A stretch of DNA of 64,000 nt from Saccharothrix ecbatanensis (GTDB lineage: Bacteria > Actinomycetota > Actinomycetes > Mycobacteriales > Pseudonocardiaceae), in assembly GCF_014205015.1 (NCBI RefSeq), contig NZ_JACHMO010000001.1:4650001-4714000 (forward strand), written 5' to 3'. Under the pieces are notes generated by a model that made no database searches, had not been told where the DNA came from, and saw only the letters and a list, made by a program, of their open reading frames with translations. Below are positions 39,978-47,957 of this stretch, in pieces (position 1 is the first letter of the stretch; each line of letters starts with the position of its first letter). The position numbers and the translations under genes are program-made.

Positions 39978-41321
39978 TCAGACCGACTCGTCGCGCGAGG
40001 CGTCCCGCGCGCAGCGGAAGCCGGCGAAGATCTGCCGCCGGATCGGGTAGTCCCAGTTCCGGAACGTCGAGCGCACCGCGGCCTGGTCGCTGCCGAACGA
40101 CCCGCCGCGCAACACCTTGTGGTCCGGACCGAAGAACACCTGCGAGTACTCCGCGTACGGGAACACCTCGAAGCCGGTGTAGCCGTGGAAGTCGGAGCTG
40201 GTCCACTCCCACACGTCGCCGATGAGCTGGTGCACGCCCAACGCCGACGCGCCCGCCGGGTACGCGCCCACCGGCGCCGGCGTGAGGTGCCGCTGGTTCA
40301 GGTTCGCGTGCCGTTCCGCCGGGTCCTCGTCGCCCCACGGGAAGCGGCGCGACCGGCCCGTCGCCGGGTCGAACCGGGCCGCCTTCTCCCACTCGACCTC
40401 GGTGGGAAGCCGCTTGCCCGCCCACTTCGCGTACGCCTCGGCCTCGTAGTAGCAGATGTGCACCACGGGCTGCCGCGGGTCGATCGGCGCGGTGACGCCG
40501 AACGCCGTGCGGTACCACTGGTCCCCGACGCGTTCCCAGAAACGGGGCGCGACCAGGGAAGCCTTGCGCACGTGCGCCCAGCCGGCCTCACTCCACCAAC
40601 GCGGGTCGGTGTAGCCGCCGTCGGCGATGAACGCCACGTACTCGCCGTTCGTCACCGGGGTGGTGTCGATGAAGAACGCCTCGGTGACGACCTGGTGCGC
40701 GGGCCGTTCGTTGTCCAGCGCCCACGCCTCGGTGGACGTGCCCATGGTGAACGGGCCACCGGGCACCAGCACCTCGGCCGGGCCCACCGGACCACCGCGC
40801 GGCGGCGGCGGGGCGTCCAGCACCGGCTCGCCCACGCGCAGCTGGTGCGTGGCGAGCATGGTCTCGTCGTGCTGCTGCTCGTGCTGCACGATCATGCCGA
40901 ACGCGAACCCGCCGTCGATCAGCTTGTGGCCTTCGAGCGGGGTGCGCTCCAGCACGTCGAACACCTTGTCGCGGACCTCGCCGACGTACTTGCGCGCCTC
41001 GGCGGGACCGAGCAGCGGCAGTTCCGGACGGGCCGAGCGGGCGTGCTTGAACGCGTCGTACAGCTCGTCGATGTCCGCCCGGACCGGCTCACGGCCGCCC
41101 ACGTCGCGGACCAGCCACAGCTCTTCCTGGTTGCCGATGTGGGCGAGGTCCCACACCAGCGGTGACATCAGCTTCGAGTGCTGGCGGACGAGGTCATGGT
41201 CGTCCACCGCGTCGGTGAGCAGCCTGCTGCGGTCGCGGGCGCGGGTGAGCTGGGCGGCGATCCGGTCGCGGACGCCGTCGACGTGCGACAGGTCGGCGCC
41301 GGCGATGTCTGAAGTGGTCAT
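39978..41321 (-). CDS. egtB: Hercynine oxygenase / sulfoxide synthase EgtB
   Basis: 447-aa non-haem iron enzyme that joins gamma-glutamylcysteine to hercynine with O2. An N-terminal DinB_2 domain (about 1-165) supplies iron ligands: the His of DLAHIGNQEELW and the two of VQHEQQHDETML. The FGE-sulfatase domain (about 185-447) shows PGGPFTMGT, TPVTNGEYVAFI and RLPTEVEWEKAARFD, ending in RNWDYPIRRQIFAGFRCARD. Use of gamma-glutamylcysteine rather than free cysteine is supported by the egtA and egtC neighbours. Confidence 0.96.
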   Translation of the reverse strand: MTTSDIAGADLSHVDGVRDRIAAQLTRARDRSRLLTDAVDDHDLVRQHSKLMSPLVWDLAHIGNQEELWLVRDVGGREPVRADIDELYDAFKHARSARPELPLLGPAEARKYVGEVRDKVFDVLERTPLEGHKLIDGGFAFGMIVQHEQQHDETMLATHQLRVGEPVLDAPPPPRGGPVGPAEVLVPGGPFTMGTSTEAWALDNERPAHQVVTEAFFIDTTPVTNGEYVAFIADGGYTDPRWWSEAGWAHVRKASLVAPRFWERVGDQWYRTAFGVTAPIDPRQPVVHICYYEAEAYAKWAGKRLPTEVEWEKAARFDPATGRSRRFPWGDEDPAERHANLNQRHLTPAPVGAYPAGASALGVHQLIGDVWEWTSSDFHGYTGFEVFPYAEYSQVFFGPDHKVLRGGSFGSDQAAVRSTFRNWDYPIRRQIFAGFRCARDASRDESV

Positions 41322-42565
41322 GAACGGCCCCCTGCGGTCTTCTCAGCGAGCGTGCGGTGCAGTTCTTCGGCGATCGCGTCCGTCTGCCCGACCGACAGGT
41401 CGGTGTTCGACAGCGCGACGCAGCCCACGTCGACCACGTCGCGCGCCGCGCGGGCGAGCACCGGGTCGTCCAGGCCGTAGCGCGCGGCGGCGAGCCAGCG
41501 GTTCGCCGCCGTCTCGGTGGCCGCCAGCACGCCGTCCACGGTCTCGGGGGTGCTGAACAGCGCAGCCATCAGCACCACCGGCGGCAGCCACTGGCCGGCC
41601 GGCGGGGTGTCGAGGTAGCGCACCTCCACGTACCCGCGCGGCCGGACCGGCGGGAACTGGAGGGTGAGGTGGTAGTCAAGGTCGTCCGCGGTCGCCGGCC
41701 GGTCGTGCGCTCCCGCGATCCAGTCGGCGAACGTGAAGCGGCGCTGTGGCAACCAGTTCGGGCCCGGTCTGCGCACCGCGATGACCGGCGTGTCGAGCAC
41801 GCGCTTGGCCCAGGCGGCGGCCGGGTCGGCGCACACCGCGGCGGGGCGGGTGCGCACCGGGTCGGTGGCGTAGAGGGTGCGCATCCTGGCGCTGGCCCAG
41901 TCGGTGCGACGGCCGTTCACACCGGGCGAGTTGGCGAACAGGGCGTTGAGGACGGGGCCGAGCGCGTGCACCGCGGCCCAGCGCTTCGTCAGGTCACGGG
42001 CCAGCCCGAAGTCCAGGCACACCTGGAGGCCGGCGGTGCTGCACATCATCGTGATGCCCTCGGGCCCGAGCGGGGCGAAGGCGTGTTCCATGGCCGCGTA
42101 ACGCGGGATTCGAAGCATCCGGCGCGGCGGGCGGAACGGGTCCGCGCCGCGGTGGCCGAGCCGCAGACCGGCCGGTTCGAGCAGGTCGCGCAGGTGGTCC
42201 ATGTCCGCCGAGACGATCTTGATCAGATCCGTCAGCGATTCGCGCGGCGGGGTGGAGATCTCGACCTGGCCACCCGGTTCCACGGTCAGCGGTGTGCCGG
42301 AGGGCAGTGGTCGCTGCGGGCTGTCGGGGACGAGCGTCGGTGGAGCGTGCTTGCCGAGGGCGGACGCGAGGGTCTTCGCGTCGAGCGGCCTGGCCGGGTC
42401 TTCGACGTGGTGGACGGTCCATTCGAATTCGACTCCGAGCAGCCTCGGAGGTCCGTGTTTGAAGCAGACCGAGGCGACGTAGGCCTCGGCCTCTGCTCGA
42501 TCCCGGAATACCGCCGGGGTGGGTCCCGGAACCGGGACATTACGCACAGCAGTCACTTTGGGCAC
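41318..42565 (-). CDS. egtA: Glutamate-cysteine ligase EgtA
   Basis: 415-aa ATP-dependent ligase that makes gamma-glutamylcysteine, the sulfur donor for EgtB. Family blocks: LLGVEFEWTVHH (metal-binding Glu), VEPGGQVEISTPP, MMCSTAGLQVCLDFG and GYVEVRYLDTPP. It is first in the minus-strand egtABCD operon; its stop overlaps egtB by 4 bp. GTG 42565 is adjacent to a GGGGA box; GTG 42556 has better spacing, so the protein may be three residues shorter. An egtE gene is not found nearby. Confidence 0.94.
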   Translation of the reverse strand: MPKVTAVRNVPVPGPTPAVFRDRAEAEAYVASVCFKHGPPRLLGVEFEWTVHHVEDPARPLDAKTLASALGKHAPPTLVPDSPQRPLPSGTPLTVEPGGQVEISTPPRESLTDLIKIVSADMDHLRDLLEPAGLRLGHRGADPFRPPRRMLRIPRYAAMEHAFAPLGPEGITMMCSTAGLQVCLDFGLARDLTKRWAAVHALGPVLNALFANSPGVNGRRTDWASARMRTLYATDPVRTRPAAVCADPAAAWAKRVLDTPVIAVRRPGPNWLPQRRFTFADWIAGAHDRPATADDLDYHLTLQFPPVRPRGYVEVRYLDTPPAGQWLPPVVLMAALFSTPETVDGVLAATETAANRWLAAARYGLDDPVLARAARDVVDVGCVALSNTDLSVGQTDAIAEELHRTLAEKTAGGRS

Positions 42566-42703
42566 TCCCCGTGATCATTATCGCCCGTTCGACGCTACAC
42601 GGGGGCACCGACACTCGCAGCTATGTAAAAGCCTTACGGATCAACGACATGTCGGTTACCGGCACCACTCGTGACCGCCGATCAGCCGGTGCGCGGACCC
42701 GGT

Positions 42704-43255
42704 TCAGCGGTGGCGGTAGTCGGCGGCCCAGCGGCGGAACTCGGCGCGCGACGACGGCACGTCCAACGCGATCCGGTCCAGCACCTCGACCTGACGGCGC
42801 CCGGTGGGCACGGCGAACGACGAGCGCAGCACGCCCACGTGCCCCGCCGCGAACGGCACCAGCCGCACCGGCACGTCACGCCGGTCGGCGAGCACGTCCA
42901 ACTGGTCGGCCATCACCGATCCGTCGCCGACGCACGCGTGCAACGCCGCCTCGTGCACGAAGAACCGCGCGTGCTGGAGCGCGGCCACCCCGGGACTGCC
43001 GTGCGCTCCGTCGTCACCGAGCGCGAGCGTGTACGCGGGTGTGCGCAGCGGCTCCGGGACGCACAACGTCTCGAACACCACCACCTCGCTCCCGATCGAG
43101 TTGTCGGCCGGTTCGCCGGGCCGACGACCGACCAGCCTGATCAGATCGATCAAGTCCGGTCCGCGCCGATTGCGGTCCACCGTGGACGGTCCACTCGACC
43201 AGCCCAATCCCGGCACCAGCCTCAGCGGCGGCCGGATGTCCTCACCTGCGGTCAC
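42704..43255 (-). CDS. DUF5753-like protein without HTH domain
   Basis: 183-aa protein. Its C-terminal two thirds follow the DUF5753 pattern found after XRE helix-turn-helix domains in actinomycetes: FFVHEAALHACVGDGSVMADQLDVL, then VPVRLVPFAAGHVGVLRSSFAV and VEVLDRIALDVPSSRAEFRRW. The usual N-terminal DNA-binding domain is absent here and in the upstream DNA. Start taken as GTG 43255. It could be a remnant of a regulator or a stand-alone effector; I cannot tell. Confidence 0.65.
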   Translation of the reverse strand: MTAGEDIRPPLRLVPGLGWSSGPSTVDRNRRGPDLIDLIRLVGRRPGEPADNSIGSEVVVFETLCVPEPLRTPAYTLALGDDGAHGSPGVAALQHARFFVHEAALHACVGDGSVMADQLDVLADRRDVPVRLVPFAAGHVGVLRSSFAVPTGRRQVEVLDRIALDVPSSRAEFRRWAADYRHR

Positions 43256-43329
43256 GGTGCGCCACCGTAGTGACGTTGACCAGGGGGTTCGAGCGCTGAT
43301 CGGCAAGTCCACCCCAAAGTGGAACAAGT

Positions 43330-43345
43330 CAAGCCGTACGTACTG
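43330..43345 (+). promoter_or_regulatory. Possible AcnR autoregulatory site
   Basis: CAAGCCGTACGTACTG matches the AcnR motif CAGNACNNNCGTACTG except at two left-half bases; the right half is perfect. It lies 37 bp before the start of the acnR-like gene, and TACTGA within it could serve as a -10, the same geometry as at acnA. Confidence 0.5.
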
Positions 43346-43382
43346 ATTGGATTTCCCCGGGCGGCCCTGGCAACATCGACCG

Positions 43383-43976
43383 GTGCCCAGGGTGAGCCAG
43401 GACCACCTCGATGCCCGCCGCCGCCAGATCCTTGACGGCGCGCGTGCGTGTTTCGCGCGTTTCGGCTACGAAGGCGCGACCGTGCGCCGTCTCGAGGAGG
43501 CTACCGGCCTGTCCAGGGGCGCGATCTTCCACCACTTCCGGGACAAGGAGTCGCTGTTCCTCGCCCTCGCCGAGGACGACGCGCTGCGGATGGCGGAGGT
43601 CGTCGCGGAGCAGGGTCTGGTGCAGGTCATGCGCGACCTGCTGGCGCCGCCCGACCCGGAGGTGGTCGAGCACCCCGCCGACTGGCTGGGCACCCGGCTG
43701 GAAGTGTCCCGCCGACTGCGCACCGATCCCGAGTTCCGGGCCCGGTGGGCGGAGCGGTCGCGCCAGCTGACCGACGCGACGCGGCAGCGGTTGGAGCGCC
43801 AGCGCGAAGCCGGGAACCTGCGCGACGACGTGGACGTGGACGTGCTGACGTCGTTCCTGGAGTTGGTGCTGGAGGGCCTGGTGTCGCACCTGGCCATGGG
43901 CCTGCCCGCGGACGACCTCGAACCCGTGCTCGACCTGGTCGAGGAGAGCGTGCGCCGCCACCGCCGCTCGGGGTGA
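43383..43976 (+). CDS. acnR: TetR-family regulator resembling AcnR
   Basis: 197-aa regulator. The N-terminal part QILDGARACFARFGYEGATV, RRLEEATGLSRGAIFHHFRD, KESLFLALAEDDALRMAEVV closely follows AcnR, the aconitase repressor of Corynebacterium and the product of Rv1474c in M. tuberculosis, including the recognition helix. In those genomes it lies beside acn; here it is 15 kb away and next to an MFS gene. AcnR binds citrate-Mg2+ as effector. GTG 43383 is the start. The likely targets are acnA (site at 25697) and itself (site at 43330). The stop overlaps the MFS start (TGATG). Confidence 0.8.
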   Translation: MPRVSQDHLDARRRQILDGARACFARFGYEGATVRRLEEATGLSRGAIFHHFRDKESLFLALAEDDALRMAEVVAEQGLVQVMRDLLAPPDPEVVEHPADWLGTRLEVSRRLRTDPEFRARWAERSRQLTDATRQRLERQREAGNLRDDVDVDVLTSFLELVLEGLVSHLAMGLPADDLEPVLDLVEESVRRHRRSG

Positions 43977-45130
43977 TGGTCCGGTACCTGTGGTCCGCCG
44001 GCCTCGCCCGGCTCGCGGACGAGATGGTCGCCGTGGCCGTGGTGCTGCTGGCCTTGTCGCGCACCGACTCGCCGCTGTTGTCGGGTGCCGTGATCGCCGC
44101 GTACACGGTGCCGTCGATCCTGTCCGGACCGCTGCTCGGCGCGTGGCTCGACCGGACCCGCCGGCCGGTGTCCGCGTTGGCGGCCAACCAGTTCGTGCTG
44201 TCCGCGATGGCGCTGGCGATGGTCTTCGCGTCCGCGCCGTGGCTCGTGGTCGCCGCGTTCGTCGCGGGCATCACGCTGCCGATGACGAGCGGCGGGTTCA
44301 CCAGCCTGGTCCCGCGTCTGGCGACCGACCTGCCGAAGGCCACGTCGCAGGACGCGCTGTTGTTCAACGTGGCGGCGATCGGCGGGCCCGCGCTCGCGGC
44401 GGTGCTGAGCACGGCCGCGTCGCCCGCCGTGGCGGTGGCCGTGGTCGGCGCGCTGTCGTTGGCCGGCGGTCTGTGCACGACGACCTTGCGCGTGCCGCCG
44501 CACCCGCCCACCGAGCACCCGTCACTGCGTTCGGCGATGCGGCGGGGCCTGCGGCACCTGGCCACCACTCCCCCGCTGCGCGGCGCCACGGTCGCGTCGG
44601 TGATCGGGTACGGGTCGGTCGGCATGCTCGTCACGGCGCTGCCGCTGCACCTCGGCGTGCTGGGCGTCGACGAGAACCAGACCGGGATCGTGTGGGCGGC
44701 CATGGAAGTGGGCTGCGTGGCGAGCATCCTGGCGGTCCGCCGGCGGCTGCCGCGGTGGCGTCCCGAACGGGTGGTCTTCACGACCGTCGCGCTGTACGGG
44801 GCGACGCTCGCGCTCTGGCCGGTGACCGCGCACTTCCCGGTGCTCCTGGGGTTGGCGGTGCTCAGCGGCATGGCTCAGGGGCCGACGCTGACCGCCACGA
44901 TCACCGCCCGCCAGCGGTACACGCCCGAGGGATTGCTGGGGCAGGTGTCGACCACCGGGGCGAGCTTGAAGGTCGGCGCGTTCGCGGCGGGCGCGGCGGG
45001 CGGCGGCGCGTTGCTCACCGCCTGGCCGCCGACGGCGGTGATCTTGCTGGTCGCGGTCGGGCAGCTGGTGGCGGCGTCGCTCGGAGCAGCAGCCGCTAGG
45101 CCGAAACAGGCGGTTCCGGCGACCCCATAG
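43976..45130 (+). CDS. MFS transporter
   Basis: 384-aa permease with about 12 membrane helices and a central loop at about 175-195. ALSRTDSPLLSGAVIAAYTVPSILSGPLLGAWLDRTRRP holds the family's loop 2-3 motif (GAWLDRTRR). It resembles the drug/metabolite exporters of the MdtG/YfiS type; the substrate cannot be read. ATG 43976 overlaps the TetR stop; GTG 43973 is also possible. Co-transcription with the AcnR-like regulator raises the idea of a carboxylate exporter, which is not proven. Confidence 0.85.
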   Translation: MVRYLWSAGLARLADEMVAVAVVLLALSRTDSPLLSGAVIAAYTVPSILSGPLLGAWLDRTRRPVSALAANQFVLSAMALAMVFASAPWLVVAAFVAGITLPMTSGGFTSLVPRLATDLPKATSQDALLFNVAAIGGPALAAVLSTAASPAVAVAVVGALSLAGGLCTTTLRVPPHPPTEHPSLRSAMRRGLRHLATTPPLRGATVASVIGYGSVGMLVTALPLHLGVLGVDENQTGIVWAAMEVGCVASILAVRRRLPRWRPERVVFTTVALYGATLALWPVTAHFPVLLGLAVLSGMAQGPTLTATITARQRYTPEGLLGQVSTTGASLKVGAFAAGAAGGGALLTAWPPTAVILLVAVGQLVAASLGAAAARPKQAVPATP

Positions 45131-45140
45131 GATCGCCGAC

Positions 45141-45617
45141 ATGGCTGACCCGCGAGCTGCCCACGTGCACCGGGTGCGGGTGCGCCCGGTCGACTGCGAC
45201 CGCCAGGGGATCGTGCACGCCTCGCGCTACGCGGTCTTCTTCGAGGCCGCGATGGTGGAGACCCTGCGCTCGATGCTGGGGTCATACAAGGAGTTGGAGA
45301 AGCACGGCATCGACTTCGTGATGGCCGAGACCTCCATCCGGTACCTCAGCCCGGCCCGGTTCGACGACCTGCTGCGCATCTCGGTGCGCGTGCGGACGCT
45401 CGGCACCACCACGTTGACCATGGGGTTCGACGGCGACGTGGACGGCACGCCGGTCGTCACCGGCTGGAACCGCTACGTCTCGTTCGGCACGCCGGAGCTG
45501 CGCAGCACCCCGATCCCGGCGGACTTCCGCAAGGTGCTGGAACGCCGCCCGGCCACGTCCAAGACCGCGCCCGCGCCGAGGACCGCGCCTAGGTCCGCAC
45601 CCGCGCCCCGGAGCTGA
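45141..45617 (+). CDS. Acyl-CoA thioesterase, YbgC/4HBT family
   Basis: 158-aa hot-dog-fold thioesterase. VDCDRQGIVHASRYAVFFEAA contains the catalytic Asp and the Y-x-x-(F/W)-(F/E) helix start of 4-hydroxybenzoyl-CoA thioesterase relatives; RYLSPARFDDLLRISVRV and GWNRYVSF follow. The end (about 135-158) is a degenerate Ala/Pro/Arg repeat (TAPAPR, TAPRSAPAPRS) that overlaps the convergent TetR gene. Hydrolyses an acyl-CoA, substrate unknown. Confidence 0.86.
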   Translation: MADPRAAHVHRVRVRPVDCDRQGIVHASRYAVFFEAAMVETLRSMLGSYKELEKHGIDFVMAETSIRYLSPARFDDLLRISVRVRTLGTTTLTMGFDGDVDGTPVVTGWNRYVSFGTPELRSTPIPADFRKVLERRPATSKTAPAPRTAPRSAPAPRS

Positions 45618-46647
45618 CCGCGTGACCCGCGCCTGAGCCCTCGGCCCGCGCCACGATCCGGCCTCCTTCGACGCGGATCGCGGTCTCGGTCTCGTCGCTC
45701 ACGGCCGGCACGCCCGCCGCGCCCGCCAACGCGCCCGTCTCGTCGCACACCACCCGCACCGCGGGCCACGCGCCCACCGGGAACGCCTGCCGCAGGCTGA
45801 CGCACACCTGCGCCACCACCAGTCGTGCCAACGGGGCCAGTTCCGACGGCGTGCCGGTGACCATCGCCAGGGTGACCCGCGCACCGGTCCGCACCGCCTC
45901 CTCGACGGCGGCCAGCCGGTTGAGCCCCAGCACGACGACCACGCCGTCCTCGTCCGGCGTCACCGGCTCACCACGCACGAGATCGACCACGGTCGGCGGC
46001 GTCCACGGCTTGTCCTCGCGCCGCACCGACGCACGGGCCGGCGGCGGCCACCAGTCGCTCAACTCCAGGCCCGCCAACTGCTCGCACGCGCTGACCACGT
46101 CGAACGGCTCCAGGAAGCCGGGCGCGGCGGTTGCCAGCTGGCTCGCGCCGTGCAGGGTCGTGAGCACGATCTCCGCCTTGCGCACCATCCGGAACGGCGG
46201 CGAGCCGGGCGGCGTCGTGGCCGGTTCGAGGGCTTCCATCGCCAGGCTCAGCAGCAGCGCGTCCAGCTTCAGCAACTGCGTGAACGGCCGCCGCGTGACC
46301 TCCTCCGCGACCACCTCGGGCATGAAGTCCCGCGCCAACGCGTCGTGGCTGAGCGAAGTGACCCACGCGCGGGCCAACGCGCCCAAGGCTTCGCGCACGT
46401 CCGGGCCGCGTTGCGGGTTGGTCGGTGTCGAAGCGCGCTCGACGAGGTCGGCCAGCACGGCGAAGTAGAGCGCGCGCTTACCGGGGAAGTTCGAGTACAC
46501 CGCGCCCCGGGTGAGCTCGGCGCGCTGGGCGATCGTGTCGATCTTGGCGTCCCGGAACCCGCGTTCGGCGAACTCGGCGCGGGCCGCGTCCAACACCCGT
46601 GCCCGGTTGCGCTCCTGCGCTTCCGCCCTGCTCAGCCGCACCATCAC
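45589..46647 (-). CDS. TetR regulator fused to a thioredoxin-like domain
   Basis: 352 aa, far longer than normal TetR proteins (about 200). Residues 1-205 form a standard TetR protein: ARVLDAARAEFAERGFRDAKIDTIAQRAE, then TRGAVYSNFPGKRALYFAVLADL. About 225-345 is an extra domain with VVVVLGLNRLAAVEEAV, VRVVCDETGALAGAAGVPAV and TAIRVEGGRIVARAEG; strand order and the last block resemble AhpC/TSA-redoxin folds, but no CxxC is present. It diverges from the P450 gene, with an inverted repeat between, and is its likely regulator. The start is ATG 46647 or 46644. Confidence 0.8.
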   Translation of the reverse strand: MMVRLSRAEAQERNRARVLDAARAEFAERGFRDAKIDTIAQRAELTRGAVYSNFPGKRALYFAVLADLVERASTPTNPQRGPDVREALGALARAWVTSLSHDALARDFMPEVVAEEVTRRPFTQLLKLDALLLSLAMEALEPATTPPGSPPFRMVRKAEIVLTTLHGASQLATAAPGFLEPFDVVSACEQLAGLELSDWWPPPARASVRREDKPWTPPTVVDLVRGEPVTPDEDGVVVVLGLNRLAAVEEAVRTGARVTLAMVTGTPSELAPLARLVVAQVCVSLRQAFPVGAWPAVRVVCDETGALAGAAGVPAVSDETETAIRVEGGRIVARAEGSGAGHAVSSGARVRT

Positions 46648-46693
46648 GCACCCCGTTTGCCACGCGTCACGCAGTCAAGATACCGTCACCATT

Positions 46694-46712
46694 CAGATGA
46701 TGAGAACATCTG
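46694..46712. promoter_or_regulatory. Inverted repeat between TetR and P450 genes
   Basis: CAGATG-ATGAGAA-CATCTG is a perfect 6 + 6 inverted repeat with a 7-bp spacer, followed by the related TGATCTGAACATG. It is the only clear operator-like site in the 88-bp divergent gap. Confidence 0.6.
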
Positions 46713-46735
46713 ATCTGAACATGTGGAGGCCCGCG

Positions 46736-47920
46736 GTGACCGTTCCCGAGATCGACCCCGCCAACCCCGAAGTGCTGCACGACCCGTTCACCGCCTACGC
46801 CAAGGCCCGCGAGGACTCGCCGGTGGCGCGGATGACCGTGCCCGGCATGGGTGACCTGTGGATCCTGACCCGGCACGAGGACGCCCGCGCGATGCTCGGC
46901 GACCCGCGCTTCGAGCTGAACGCCAACAGCTTCATGCGCCTGCCCGGCATCCCGGACCACTGCCTGCCGTACCTGCGCACGATGTCCGAGATGGAGGGTC
47001 CGGAGCACGTCCGGCTGCGCAGGCTGGCCGCGCCCGCGTTCACCGCGCGTCGGGCGGAGGGCTTCCGGCCGCGCATCGAGGCGATCGTGGCCGCGCTGCT
47101 CGACGCCCTGCCGGACGGCGACACGGTGGACCTCATGCCGCACTTCGCCCGCCCGCTGCCGATGGACGTGATCTGCGAGCTGGTGGGCATCCCCGCCGAA
47201 GACCGGCCGCGGTGGCGTGAGTACGGCGCGGCCGTGGTGGCGGGCTACGGACCGGGGTTCCTCGCCGCGATCCCGGGGATCATCGAGGGCGCGAAGGCGG
47301 CCGTCCAGCTGCGCCGGACGTCACCGGGTGACGACCTGATCTCCCAGTTGCTGCGCGTGCAGGACGACGACGGCGACCGGCTGTCCGACGCCGAGCTGGT
47401 CACCCTGGTGTGGCAGCTGGTGCTGGCCGGGCAGACTCCGGCGAACCTCATCGTCAACGGCCTGGAAGCGCTGCTCACCCACCCCGACCAGCTCGCGGCC
47501 CTGCGGGCGGACCCCAGCCTGATGCCGCGCGCGGTGGAGGAGCTGACCCGGTGGGTCGGCCCGCAACTGCTCACCGCGCCCAGGTACACGCGGGAGGAGG
47601 TGACCGTCGGCGACGTGGTGATCGACAAGGGCCAACCGGTGATGGCCGCGATCATGTCCGCCAACCGCGACCCGCGCGTGTTCGCCGCGCCGGACGACCT
47701 GGACGTCACCCGGGAGCCCACGGCCGGGCACCTCGGCTACTCGCACGGCCCGCACTTCTGCCTCGGCGCGGCGTTCGCCAAGGTGCAGACCGAGGTGGCG
47801 CTTTCCGCTGTGCTGCAACGGTTCCCGGACCTGGCACTGGCCGAGGCGCCACAGGCCATTCCGGACGGCGGCACGTGGCGGCTCGCGTCGCTGGTCGTCA
47901 AGACCCGCGGCGCGGAGTGA
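46736..47920 (+). CDS. Cytochrome P450
   Basis: 394-aa haem monooxygenase. The haem loop is YSHGPHFCLGAAFAK with Cys342; the ExxR motif is EELTR. The I-helix reads VWQLVLAGQTPANLIVNG, so the usual acid-Thr pair (A-G-x-D/E-T) is replaced by Q-T-P, with the Thr one place early. Start GTG 46736 has GGAGG six bases upstream; ATG 46697/46700/46721 are in frame but overlap the operator. Electron donors are not encoded here. Substrate unknown; single P450 genes beside TetR genes often serve detoxification or catabolism. Confidence 0.92.
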   Translation: MTVPEIDPANPEVLHDPFTAYAKAREDSPVARMTVPGMGDLWILTRHEDARAMLGDPRFELNANSFMRLPGIPDHCLPYLRTMSEMEGPEHVRLRRLAAPAFTARRAEGFRPRIEAIVAALLDALPDGDTVDLMPHFARPLPMDVICELVGIPAEDRPRWREYGAAVVAGYGPGFLAAIPGIIEGAKAAVQLRRTSPGDDLISQLLRVQDDDGDRLSDAELVTLVWQLVLAGQTPANLIVNGLEALLTHPDQLAALRADPSLMPRAVEELTRWVGPQLLTAPRYTREEVTVGDVVIDKGQPVMAAIMSANRDPRVFAAPDDLDVTREPTAGHLGYSHGPHFCLGAAFAKVQTEVALSAVLQRFPDLALAEAPQAIPDGGTWRLASLVVKTRGAE

Positions 47921-47957
47921 TCAGGCCCGGAATGATCAGCCACGGAATGATCAGGCG
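47913..47957. repeat. Three 15-bp tandem repeats joining two convergent stop codons
   Basis: CGGAGTGATCAGGCC (47913), CGGAATGATCAGCCA (47928) and CGGAATGATCAGGCG (47943). Unit 1 contains the P450 TGA stop; unit 3 contains the TGA stop of the minus-strand P-loop gene. Each carries the palindrome TGATCA. Confidence 0.88.

Noticed and set aside
42604..47920. Secondary-metabolite gene cluster around the P450 gene
   Set aside because: No synthase, synthetase or tailoring set is present; the P450 is a single gene with a TetR partner.
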